Part shown: positions 54,717-61,899 of the stretch, one piece after another
Layout: each line of letters starts with the position of its first letter
Position numbering within the stretch: the first letter of the stretch is position 1
From: JBFHIZ01 sp963666475
GTDB lineage: Bacteria > Bacillota > Clostridia > Lachnospirales > Lachnospiraceae
NCBI GenBank assembly: GCA_963666475.2
Contig: OY762821.2
Span: 248,001-312,000, forward strand
DNA: 64,000 bases
Direction of reading: 5' to 3'
Translations under genes and position numbers: made by a program
The notes under the pieces: model-generated
Told to the model about the DNA's origin: nothing
Seen by the model: only the letters and a program-made list of their open reading frames with translations
The model's database searches: none

Positions 54717-55925
54717 ATGTTAGTAGTTAAAAAATTTGGTGGAACTTCAGTAGCCAATAAAGAAAGAATCTTTAATGTTGCCAGAAGATGTGCACAGGCA
54801 TATCAAAATGGTGAGGATGTTGTAGTTGTTTTGTCTGCAATGGGGAAAATGACGGATGAACTAATTACTATGGCAAAAGATATCAACCCAAAACCGTCCA
54901 AAAGAGAAATGGATATGCTTCTTGCGACAGGAGAGCAAACTTCTGTAGCGTTGATGGCGATGGCTTTTGATGTTTTAGGCATTCCTGCAATATCACTTAA
55001 TGCATTTCAAGTAGCGATGCATACTTCAAGTGCTTATAGCAATGCAAGAGTAAAACGCATTGACTCCGAGAGAATTAGACATGAATTAGACAATAAAAAA
55101 ATTGTAATCATTACTGGATTTCAAGGAGTAAACAAATACGATGACGTGACAACTCTAGGACGAGGCGGTTCTGATACAACTGCAGTAGCACTTGCAGCAG
55201 CACTTCATGCGGATTCTTGTGAAATTTACACAGATGTGGATGGAGTATATACTGCGGATCCAAGATATGTGAAAAATGCGCGAAAATTAAAGGAAATCAC
55301 TTATGATGAAATGCTAGATCTCGCAACACTTGGTGCAGGTGTGCTTCACAATCGTTCGGTTGAGATGGCAAAAAAATATAATGTGCAGTTGGTTGTGCGT
55401 TCAAGTCTAACAAATGAAGAAGGAACAGTCGTTAAGGAGGATGTAAAAATGGAAAGAATGTTGATTAGCGGAGTTGCTAATGATGATAATGTAGCAAGAA
55501 TTTCAATTGTAGGATTGGCTGATAAACCAGGAATAGCTTTCCGTATTTTTGATTCTTTAGCAAAAGCAAACATTAATGTCGATATGATTTTGCAATCTGT
55601 TGGACGTGAAAATACCAAGGATATTTCTTTTACGGTAAGTGGAGATGTTGCTGATGAAGCTCTTCAGGTGATAGAAGAAAATAAGAATCGTTTGGTTTAC
55701 CAACACGTAGAAATCGAAAAAAATGTGGCAAAAGTTTCTGTAGTTGGAGCGGGCATGATGTCTAATCCAGGTGTAGCTGCAAAAATGTTTGAGGCACTGT
55801 ACAATAATGATATTAATATTAAAATGATTTCTACTTCAGAAATTCGTGTGACCGTATTGATTGATGAAAAAGATTCGGTTCGAGCAATGAATGAAATTCA
55901 TGATATTTTTGGTCTTGCTGAATAA
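54717..55925 (+). CDS. lysC: Aspartate kinase
   Basis: First enzyme of the lysine/threonine/methionine pathway. KKFGGTSVANKERI is the ATP region, VITGFQGVN and TTLGRGGSDTTAVALAAAL are core motifs, and ATLGAGVLHNRSVEMA follows. Two C-terminal ACT domains (ISIVGLADKPGIAFRIFDSL, VSVVGAGMMSNPGVAAKMF) give amino-acid feedback control. 402 residues is typical of the monofunctional type. GGAGG precedes the ATG. Confidence 0.96.
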   Translation: MLVVKKFGGTSVANKERIFNVARRCAQAYQNGEDVVVVLSAMGKMTDELITMAKDINPKPSKREMDMLLATGEQTSVALMAMAFDVLGIPAISLNAFQVAMHTSSAYSNARVKRIDSERIRHELDNKKIVIITGFQGVNKYDDVTTLGRGGSDTTAVALAAALHADSCEIYTDVDGVYTADPRYVKNARKLKEITYDEMLDLATLGAGVLHNRSVEMAKKYNVQLVVRSSLTNEEGTVVKEDVKMERMLISGVANDDNVARISIVGLADKPGIAFRIFDSLAKANINVDMILQSVGRENTKDISFTVSGDVADEALQVIEENKNRLVYQHVEIEKNVAKVSVVGAGMMSNPGVAAKMFEALYNNDINIKMISTSEIRVTVLIDEKDSVRAMNEIHDIFGLAE

Positions 55926-55943
55926 GCATTGAAATGAAATCAA

Positions 55944-55990
55944 TAAAAAACAGCGTTTGTAAGCTTGAAAGCTTCAAACGCTGTTTTTTA
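55944..55990 (+). terminator. Terminator of the threonine operon
   Basis: AAAAAACAGCGTTTG and its complement CAAACGCTGTTTTTT, with an inner AAGCTT-rich stem and a T-run. It lies 27 bases from the convergent LUD gene and its symmetry would serve both strands. Confidence 0.93.
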
Positions 55991-56016
55991 TTGAAAATAT
56001 GTTTTGATATGTTGTA

Positions 56017-56655
56017 TTAATATCCTAGATTTTCTGCTACAAAGAAAACCTTTATGCGGCCTTCTGTATGGCTCTTTCTGGTAATTACGATATTGCTGCA
56101 CATGCAGTCTGCAGAATAGCAATTGCCGCAAACTCCGGTACGATAACATGGTGTATTTCTGCTCAGGCGAAGTGCATTTGCAGGGGATGCAATGTTTTGA
56201 ACGCGCTTTATCGCAGATTCACGATCCATGGCGATTTTATTCATACCTACAACTACAATTACGTTTTCTGGGCCATGAGTCAGACAAGCAACACGATTGC
56301 CTGTTCCATCGATATTCACAAGTTCACCATCTAAGGTGATCGCATTGGAACTCATAAAAAAATAATCGCTTGTTACAATTTTTCCATATAATGCTTTTTT
56401 GTCCTCAGGAGTTTTCGCAGAATCGCGATCATAAACGATGTAATCTCCTTCTTTTAAAATATCAAGAATTCCAGTTTCTTTCAAAGTTTCGCTTCCACCC
56501 CAGGAGATGGTTGATTTCTTTGGAAGCATGGTCTGCACTCTTTTTTGGAGATCTTCTATGGAATCGAAGTAATGTGCACTAATACCTCTCATGGAAAGAT
56601 TTTTCATGATGGTTTCACATGTGTTCTTAAAAGCTTCTTTTTTATAGGTGTTCAT
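56017..56655 (-). CDS. LUD-domain (lactate-utilisation-like) protein
   Basis: 212-residue LUD-domain protein. ISWGGSETLKETGILDIL and SSNAITLDGELVNIDGTGNR are the standard LutC/LUD motifs, along with VIVVVGMNKIAMDRESAIKR. A cysteine-rich C-terminus holds five cysteines (CYRTGVCGNCYSADCMC) that could bind an iron-sulfur cluster, unlike plain LutC. The start is 56655, with GGGAGGAA upstream. No lutA or lutB neighbour is present, so a role in lactate oxidation is not certain. Confidence 0.9.
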   Translation of the reverse strand: MNTYKKEAFKNTCETIMKNLSMRGISAHYFDSIEDLQKRVQTMLPKKSTISWGGSETLKETGILDILKEGDYIVYDRDSAKTPEDKKALYGKIVTSDYFFMSSNAITLDGELVNIDGTGNRVACLTHGPENVIVVVGMNKIAMDRESAIKRVQNIASPANALRLSRNTPCYRTGVCGNCYSADCMCSNIVITRKSHTEGRIKVFFVAENLGY

Positions 56656-56841
56656 TATTTCCTCCCTCATATATCATACAATCTCTGATATTTTATCATT
56701 TCTTGAGAAAATATCAAGTCTTTTTTTTATATTTAGTGTAAATAATTGCATCAAATGAAGAAATAAATCGATTAATAGATGAAAAATAGAAAATAAACAA
56801 TATAAAAAAACTATAAATTTATATTTTATAAGTTAAATGTA

Positions 56842-56869
56842 TTGACAAATAAAAAAAGAGGGATATAAT
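56842..56869 (+). promoter_or_regulatory. Strong promoter of an orphan transcript
   Basis: Consensus TTGACA (56842-56847) and TATAAT (56864-56869) with a 16-base spacer. Predicted start near 56876; no large gene follows before the terminator at 57148. Confidence 0.8.
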
Positions 56870-56875
56870 GTAACT

Positions 56876-57190
56876 ATAAAGAAACATACAAATAGAAATG
56901 ACCTAAAGGTCAAAAGTAATATTTGTAAGAAATATGAAGTGAAGGAGGTACGGACCACCAAAAAATTAATGTTTTACCCCAGGAGCACCCAAAATAAATG
57001 CAAAAAGAGTTATGCATTTCAGAAATTGAACAGTGTGTACAAGAGATGAAAATCACACCACTGAAGTATTTTTATACAAGGTAAGTATGAGATGATAACA
57101 GACTAGGAGGTACAGTCCATTGGGACAGTTAATTGAATATATAGATTAAGAGGATGTTGATCGATAATTGACGATTGGCATCCTCTTTTA
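56876..57190 (+). ncRNA. Candidate structured non-coding RNA of about 315 nt
   Basis: The transcript runs from the strong promoter to an intrinsic terminator. Near its 5' end TACAAATA (56887-56894) pairs with TATTTGTA (56920-56927), and inside that GACC (56900-56903) pairs with GGTC (56908-56911). Two close copies of AGGAGGTACnGnCCA lie at 56943-56957 and 57105-57119. Possible tiny frames exist at 56998-57084 (28 aa, MQKELCISEIEQ start) and 57120-57149 (9 aa, TTG start nine bases after the second AGGAGG). It matches no riboswitch or known RNA that I recognise. Confidence 0.45.
57148..57190 (+). terminator. Terminator of the orphan transcript
   Basis: AAGAGGATG (57148-57156) pairs with CATCCTCTT (57179-57187) over a 22-base loop, then a short T-run. 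Confidence 0.8.
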
Positions 57191-57333
57191 AATTTGTCCT
57201 TATCCAGAATAAAAATTATTTAAAAAACAAAATAAGATAGAAATATCATGGAAAAAACATGTGAAATCGTGTATGATATACTATATATAGTAGTTGAAAT
57301 CATATGGGCAATAAATCAAGTATGGAGGTCGTT
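57191..57333 (+). other. Leader region of the GH3 gene
   Basis: AT-rich, without a gene. A TATGAT near 57272 could be a -10 for the GH3 gene, but a good -35 is not clear. Confidence 0.35.
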
Positions 57334-58647
57334 ATGATAAGCAATATGGAGGATAGGGAAGCGCGGGCAGCGCAGAGGAAAAAAATAGAGCGTATGGTAT
57401 ATGCAGCAACCGCAATATTTCTTGTGGTGCTAATCGTAGGAGGATTTTTCGGAATTCGTGCAGTTGCTGGTTATCTTGACCAAACAGAGGTGGAAGAAGT
57501 GGAAGCTGTTTCGGAGGAGATTCCGGAAGAGGATACTTCCGAACCAGAAATCGTAAACCCGGTTGAAACTGAGCCTGTGATTGTAGAAGAGCCAGATGTT
57601 TTGGGCGAGCTCGCAGATGCTACGATTGCATATATGACATTAGAAGAAAAAGTTGCACAGTTATTTATTATCACTCCAGAGGCTCTCACCGGATATGCTC
57701 AGGTTGTAAAAGCAGGTAGTAGTACCGAGGCTGCGCTGAAACAGTACCCGATTGGTGGTCTGATCTACTTTTCGCAGAACATTCAAAACGAAGAACAGTT
57801 AAAGGAAATGCTTGAGAATACAGTGCAATATAGCAAGTATCTTCCTTTTCTTGCAGTTGATGAAGAGGGTGGGGCTGTAAGCCGTATTGCGAATAGTTCT
57901 ATTCATGTCGATACATATGATGATTTGAATATACTCGGTCAAACCATGTCCGAGACGGGAGCACGTACTATGGGTTCGACGATTGGGGCTTATTTGTCTG
58001 AGTTTGGGTTCAATCTCGATTTGGCACCTGTTGCGGATATATTAATTGATGAAGCTTCACCACTAAAAAATCGAATCTTAAGTTCTGACGCAGAAAAGGT
58101 AAGTTTGTTAACGACTGCAATGATGTCTGGAATTCAGGAACAGGAAGTTAGTTCTTGTATGAAACATTTTCCAGGGATTGGAAGTGTTTCTGAGGATTCA
58201 CATGATACGTTGCCTACTACAGATCGAACAATTGATGAAATGAGAGGGGAAGAATTTTTACCTTTTGCTTCTGCAATTGAGGCGGGAGTGGATATGATTA
58301 TGATTGGGCATATCGCTGCTCCAGCAATTACAGGGAATTCAGAGCCTGTTTCGCTCTCAAATATTATGGTTACAAATGTACTAAGAAAAGAGTTAGGATT
58401 TGAAGGTGTGATTATTACCGATTCCTTGCAAATGGATGCAATTACAGACAGCTATTCATCAGACCAAGCTGCAGTTAAGGCAATTGAGGCAGGTGTTGAT
58501 ATGCTTTTAATGCCAGAGGATTTTGAAGAAGCATATCAGGGGATTCTGACTGCGGTCCAAAATGGAACGATTTCGGAAGAACGGATCAATGAATCGGTGC
58601 ATCGAATTTTTTGCCTGAAATATAAGTATACAGAACTGGCAAATTAA
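57334..58647 (+). CDS. Glycoside hydrolase family 3 (NagZ-like beta-N-acetylhexosaminidase)
   Basis: 437-residue protein with an N-terminal transmembrane helix (about residues 19-40) followed by a Glu/Pro/Val-rich linker, so the enzyme works outside the cell. GH3 motifs are LAVDEEGGAVSRI, LAPVADI, CMKHFPGIGSVSEDSHDTLP (with the NagZ histidine/aspartate dyad), MIGHIAAPAI and VIITDSLQMDAI, which contains the nucleophile aspartate. It should cut GlcNAc from muropeptides. GGAGG five bases upstream supports ATG 57334. The T-box promoter starts right after it. Confidence 0.93.
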   Translation: MISNMEDREARAAQRKKIERMVYAATAIFLVVLIVGGFFGIRAVAGYLDQTEVEEVEAVSEEIPEEDTSEPEIVNPVETEPVIVEEPDVLGELADATIAYMTLEEKVAQLFIITPEALTGYAQVVKAGSSTEAALKQYPIGGLIYFSQNIQNEEQLKEMLENTVQYSKYLPFLAVDEEGGAVSRIANSSIHVDTYDDLNILGQTMSETGARTMGSTIGAYLSEFGFNLDLAPVADILIDEASPLKNRILSSDAEKVSLLTTAMMSGIQEQEVSSCMKHFPGIGSVSEDSHDTLPTTDRTIDEMRGEEFLPFASAIEAGVDMIMIGHIAAPAITGNSEPVSLSNIMVTNVLRKELGFEGVIITDSLQMDAITDSYSSDQAAVKAIEAGVDMLLMPEDFEEAYQGILTAVQNGTISEERINESVHRIFCLKYKYTELAN

Positions 58648-58651
58648 AGTA

Positions 58652-58680
58652 TTGACAGTAAAAAAAAAAAAGCGTATGAT
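58652..58680 (+). promoter_or_regulatory. Promoter of the T-box/trpXYZ transcript
   Basis: TTGACA (58652-58657) and TATGAT (58675-58680) with a 17-base spacer that is nearly all A. Confidence 0.85.
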
Positions 58681-58699
58681 AAAAAAATGAAAAATTAAT

Positions 58700-58966
58700 A
58701 TCACATGAAACCTATGAGAAAGATGAGTACACGCTGTGAGTTATCCAAGAGAGTTGCAGGAGCTGGGAATGCAATATAAGGAACAGATGTGGAATGGACT
58801 TTTGAGGACAATCCGAAATAATAGTAGGCATTGGCGGAATCCGTATCCGTTATCAATTCGGCGCATATGATTGTATGTGAGAGAGTGGATCGAAAGGTCA
58901 ATTTGAGTGGTACCGCGATAATATGAATATATTACCGTCTCAAGCAATAGCTTGAGGCGGTTTTTT
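58700..58966 (+). ncRNA. T-box riboswitch, specifier probably TGG (Trp)
   Basis: Stem I carries the GATGAGTACACG bulge (near 58722) and the AGAGAGTTGCAGGAGCTGGGAATGC-type distal loops. The conserved T-box GAGTGGTACCGCG is at 58905-58917. The terminator is CCGTCTCAAG (58935-58944) with CTTGAGGCGG (58951-58960) and a T-run, and the T-box can pair with CCGTCTC to form the antiterminator. In the specifier loop, the strand GATGTGGAATGG gives TGG at 58790-58792, the tryptophan codon, matching the downstream TrpXYZ transporter. Uncharged tRNA-Trp should switch the genes on. Confidence 0.93.
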
Positions 58967-59057
58967 GTTTGAAAAAATAGGAACTCTTACTTCAAGCGAA
59001 TTGAGACCATACTCTTAAGTTTTAGGGATTAAAGTGACAAAAGAAGAGGAGAAAAAT

Positions 59058-60062
59058 ATGAAAAAGTTATTAGCAATGATCGTTGTATTAACCATGGTAG
59101 TAGGAATTTTAACAGGATGTGGAGACACTTCTGTAGAAGGGGACAGTATCACAATCGGAATTTCACAGTTTGCAGATCATCCTTCCCTGGATAACTGTAG
59201 AGAAGGATTTATTGAAGGGTTAGCAAATGCTGGATATGTAGAAGGAGAAAATCTAACGATTATTTATGACAATGCACAGACCGACATGGGAACGGCTGGA
59301 ACCATCGCAGATGGATTTGTTGCACAAAAAGTGGATTTAATTTGCGCAATTGCAACCCCTAGCGCAATGACAGCATATAATTCTACAATGGAGACGGAAA
59401 TTCCTGTAGTGTATTCTGCAATCTCTGATCCGATTGGAGCAGGCCTTGCAGGAGAAGATGGGGTTGGTCTTGGAAACATTACAGGAACTTCCGATGCACT
59501 TCCTGTTAGCCTACAGCTCGAGATGATTCGTTCACTCTTGCCAGACGCTAAAAAAATCGGTATTATTTATACAACAAGTGAAGCAAACTCAGTAAGTCAG
59601 CTTGCTGAATATGAAAAATACGCAGCAGATTTTGGATTTGAAATTGTTTCTACCGGAATTGCTCAAATTTCAGAAGTTGAACTTGCTGCAGCAGATTTAG
59701 TAGATAAAGTTGATTGTATTACAAATCTTACAGATAACACAGTTGTTTCTGCATTACAGACTGTACTTTCAGCTGCAAATCTGAAAAATATCCCTGTATT
59801 TGGTAGCGAAGTAGAACAGGTAAAAAGTGGTTGTGTAGCATCTATGGGACTTGAATATTTTACACTTGGTGTACAAACTGGGGAGATGGCTGCAAAGATT
59901 TTAAAAGGTGAGGCAGAAGCATCAGAAATGCCTTATGAAGTAATCGACCAAGCGAGTTTATATGTGAATACTGCAGCAGCAGAACTGATTGGACTTGAAA
60001 TATCTGAAAATTTTCTTGCAGAAGCAGATGAAATTTACGGGGAAATCGCAGTAAGTGAATAA
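59058..60062 (+). CDS. trpX: Tryptophan-type ABC transporter substrate-binding lipoprotein
   Basis: 334-residue lipoprotein, lipobox ILTGC near residue 20. Motifs ITIGISQFADHPSLDNCREG, NAQTDMGTAGTIADGFV, IATPSAMTAY and VYSAISDPIGAGL are those of the ABC_sub_bind family. With the permease and ATPase below and a Trp T-box above, it fits the predicted TrpXYZ importer. ATG 59058 is chosen since GAGGAG lies seven bases upstream; the GTG at 59034 is worse. Confidence 0.93.
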   Translation: MKKLLAMIVVLTMVVGILTGCGDTSVEGDSITIGISQFADHPSLDNCREGFIEGLANAGYVEGENLTIIYDNAQTDMGTAGTIADGFVAQKVDLICAIATPSAMTAYNSTMETEIPVVYSAISDPIGAGLAGEDGVGLGNITGTSDALPVSLQLEMIRSLLPDAKKIGIIYTTSEANSVSQLAEYEKYAADFGFEIVSTGIAQISEVELAAADLVDKVDCITNLTDNTVVSALQTVLSAANLKNIPVFGSEVEQVKSGCVASMGLEYFTLGVQTGEMAAKILKGEAEASEMPYEVIDQASLYVNTAAAELIGLEISENFLAEADEIYGEIAVSE

Positions 60063-60095
60063 TACTAAAATCGTATGAAAGGTATGGATATTTAA

Positions 60096-60983
60096 ATGAC
60101 ATTATTATTAAGTGTGCTGGAACAGGGGATGATTTATTCAATCATGGCACTTGGCATGTATATTACCTATAAAATTTTGGACTTTCCGGATTTGACGGTA
60201 GATGGAAGCTTTCCTTTTGGAGCAGCACTTACAGCTATACTAATTGTAAATGGTGTAAATCCAATCCTTACGTTACCAATTACTTTTGTTGGAGGTTGTC
60301 TGATTGGTGTGTTTACTGGATTGATTCATGTGAAGTTAAAAATTCGAGATCTACTTTCTGGTATCATTATGATGACAGCACTATATTCCGTGAATCTGGC
60401 AATTGCTGGAAGGGCGAATTTACCATTCTACAAAGAAGTCACTATTTTTGATAATCAAATGTTAGAGAAAATCATTCCAGGTGATTTGTATACCTTTCGT
60501 AAAGTAATTGTGATTTGTATCGTATTATTAGTAGTAAAATTAATGTTGGATGCTTATCTAGCTACAAAGTCAGGTTACTTATTGAAAGCAGTAGGTGATA
60601 ATGAAACTTTGGTAACGTCGCTAGGTAAAGATAAAGGCATGATTAAAATAATGGGCCTTTCCCTTGCAAATGGACTTGTCGCTCTAAGTGGTGGGATGTT
60701 CTCACAACAACAACGTTTTTTTGATATTATGTCAGGTACGGGAACGGCTGTTATTGGACTTGCCAGTGTGATTATAGGTACTAGCCTACTGAAAAAAGTG
60801 ACATTTTTAAGAGTGACAACGAGTGTCATTATCGGATCAATTATCTACAAAGCATGTGTGGCAATTGCAATTCGAGCGGGATTTCCATCTGGCTGGCTTA
60901 AAGCAATTACGGCAGTGTTGTTCCTCATAGTACTGGTGGTAGGTAGAGAGCGTAAAGGCAAAGTGAGGGTAGCAAATGTTTGA
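60096..60983 (+). CDS. trpY: Tryptophan-type ABC transporter permease
   Basis: 295-residue membrane protein with about eight to nine helices of the branched-chain-amino-acid/TrpY type. YSIMALGMYITYKILDFPDL at the start and DATLATKSGYLLKAVGDNE-like DAYLATKSGYLLKAVGDNE are family motifs. GLASVIIGTSLL and the following helices complete it. It overlaps the ATPase start by eight bases. It forms the membrane pore for the substrate delivered by TrpX. Confidence 0.93.
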   Translation: MTLLLSVLEQGMIYSIMALGMYITYKILDFPDLTVDGSFPFGAALTAILIVNGVNPILTLPITFVGGCLIGVFTGLIHVKLKIRDLLSGIIMMTALYSVNLAIAGRANLPFYKEVTIFDNQMLEKIIPGDLYTFRKVIVICIVLLVVKLMLDAYLATKSGYLLKAVGDNETLVTSLGKDKGMIKIMGLSLANGLVALSGGMFSQQQRFFDIMSGTGTAVIGLASVIIGTSLLKKVTFLRVTTSVIIGSIIYKACVAIAIRAGFPSGWLKAITAVLFLIVLVVGRERKGKVRVANV

Positions 60984-61749
60984 GTTGAAAAATATCCATA
61001 AAAATTATAATCCTGGTTTGGTCAATGAACTTTGTCTTTTTAAAGATTTTAATTTATCCATCGAGGATGGTGATTTTGTTTCTGTTGTTGGAAGTAATGG
61101 TTCCGGAAAGACTTCTATGTTAAATATCATTTGTGGAAGCATTCAGGCAGATCAGGGTCAAATCTTGGTAAATGGAGAAGATATGATGGGGGAAAAAGAC
61201 TTTGTGCGACATCAGAAAATCGGACGAGTCTTTCAGGATCCTGGAAAAGGAACCTGTCCACATATGACAATTCTGGAAAATATGTCTCTTGCTGATCATA
61301 AAGGTAAACTATATGGACTTGGAAGAGGGGTAAATAAATCTCGAGTTGACGATTACAAAGCAATGCTAAGACCATTAAATTTAGGATTGGAAGAAAAAAT
61401 GAACACAAAAGCAGGCGATCTATCCGGTGGACAACGACAGGTTCTTGCTCTTGTAATGTCAACAATGACGCCAATTGATTTTTTGATTTTGGATGAACAT
61501 ACCGCTGCTTTAGATCCCAAAACAGCAGAATTGATTATGGAGCTTACCGATCGGATTGTAAAAGAGAAGAAGGTAACAACGATCATGGTTACCCATAATT
61601 TGAGATATGCAGTGGAATATGGAAATCGTATTTTAATGATGCATGAAGGTCAAGCTATTTTAGATCGTAGTGGAAATGAGAAAAAAGAAATGAAAGTGGA
61701 AGAAATTATGCAGATTTTTAATAAAATCAGTATTGAGTGCGGAAACTAA
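60976..61749 (+). CDS. trpZ: Tryptophan-type ABC transporter ATP-binding protein
   Basis: 257-residue ATPase. Walker A is VGSNGSGKTS, the Q-loop is in IGRVFQDPGKGTCPHMT, the signature is LSGGQRQV, Walker B is FLILDEHTAALD, and the switch histidine is in MVTHNLRYA. Its sequence is nearest to the ATPases paired with ABC_sub_bind proteins. It is the last gene of the T-box-controlled operon, followed by a terminator. Confidence 0.94.
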   Translation: MFELKNIHKNYNPGLVNELCLFKDFNLSIEDGDFVSVVGSNGSGKTSMLNIICGSIQADQGQILVNGEDMMGEKDFVRHQKIGRVFQDPGKGTCPHMTILENMSLADHKGKLYGLGRGVNKSRVDDYKAMLRPLNLGLEEKMNTKAGDLSGGQRQVLALVMSTMTPIDFLILDEHTAALDPKTAELIMELTDRIVKEKKVTTIMVTHNLRYAVEYGNRILMMHEGQAILDRSGNEKKEMKVEEIMQIFNKISIECGN

Positions 61750-61771
61750 TTCATGCAATAAATGTTTACAC

Positions 61772-61807
61772 AAAAAAAGGAGTTGGATTGTTCTGACTCC
61801 TTTTTTA
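61772..61807 (+). terminator. Terminator of the trpXYZ operon
   Basis: AAAAAAGGAGT pairs with ACTCCTTTTTT around a 12-base loop, followed by a T-run. Confidence 0.92.
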
Positions 61808-61899
61808 GTGCATATTTCCTATAGAACAGTCTTTGTGGGATTGTCATATAGATTAAATTATGAGATAATTTTTATATAAATCTTCTTAAAGGTGAAAAT

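Noticed and set aside
56998..57084. 28-residue frame MQKELCISEIEQ in the orphan transcript.
   Set aside because: Not listed as a gene because the AGGAG is about 12 bases from the ATG and no family is recognised. It is noted in the RNA entry as a possibility.
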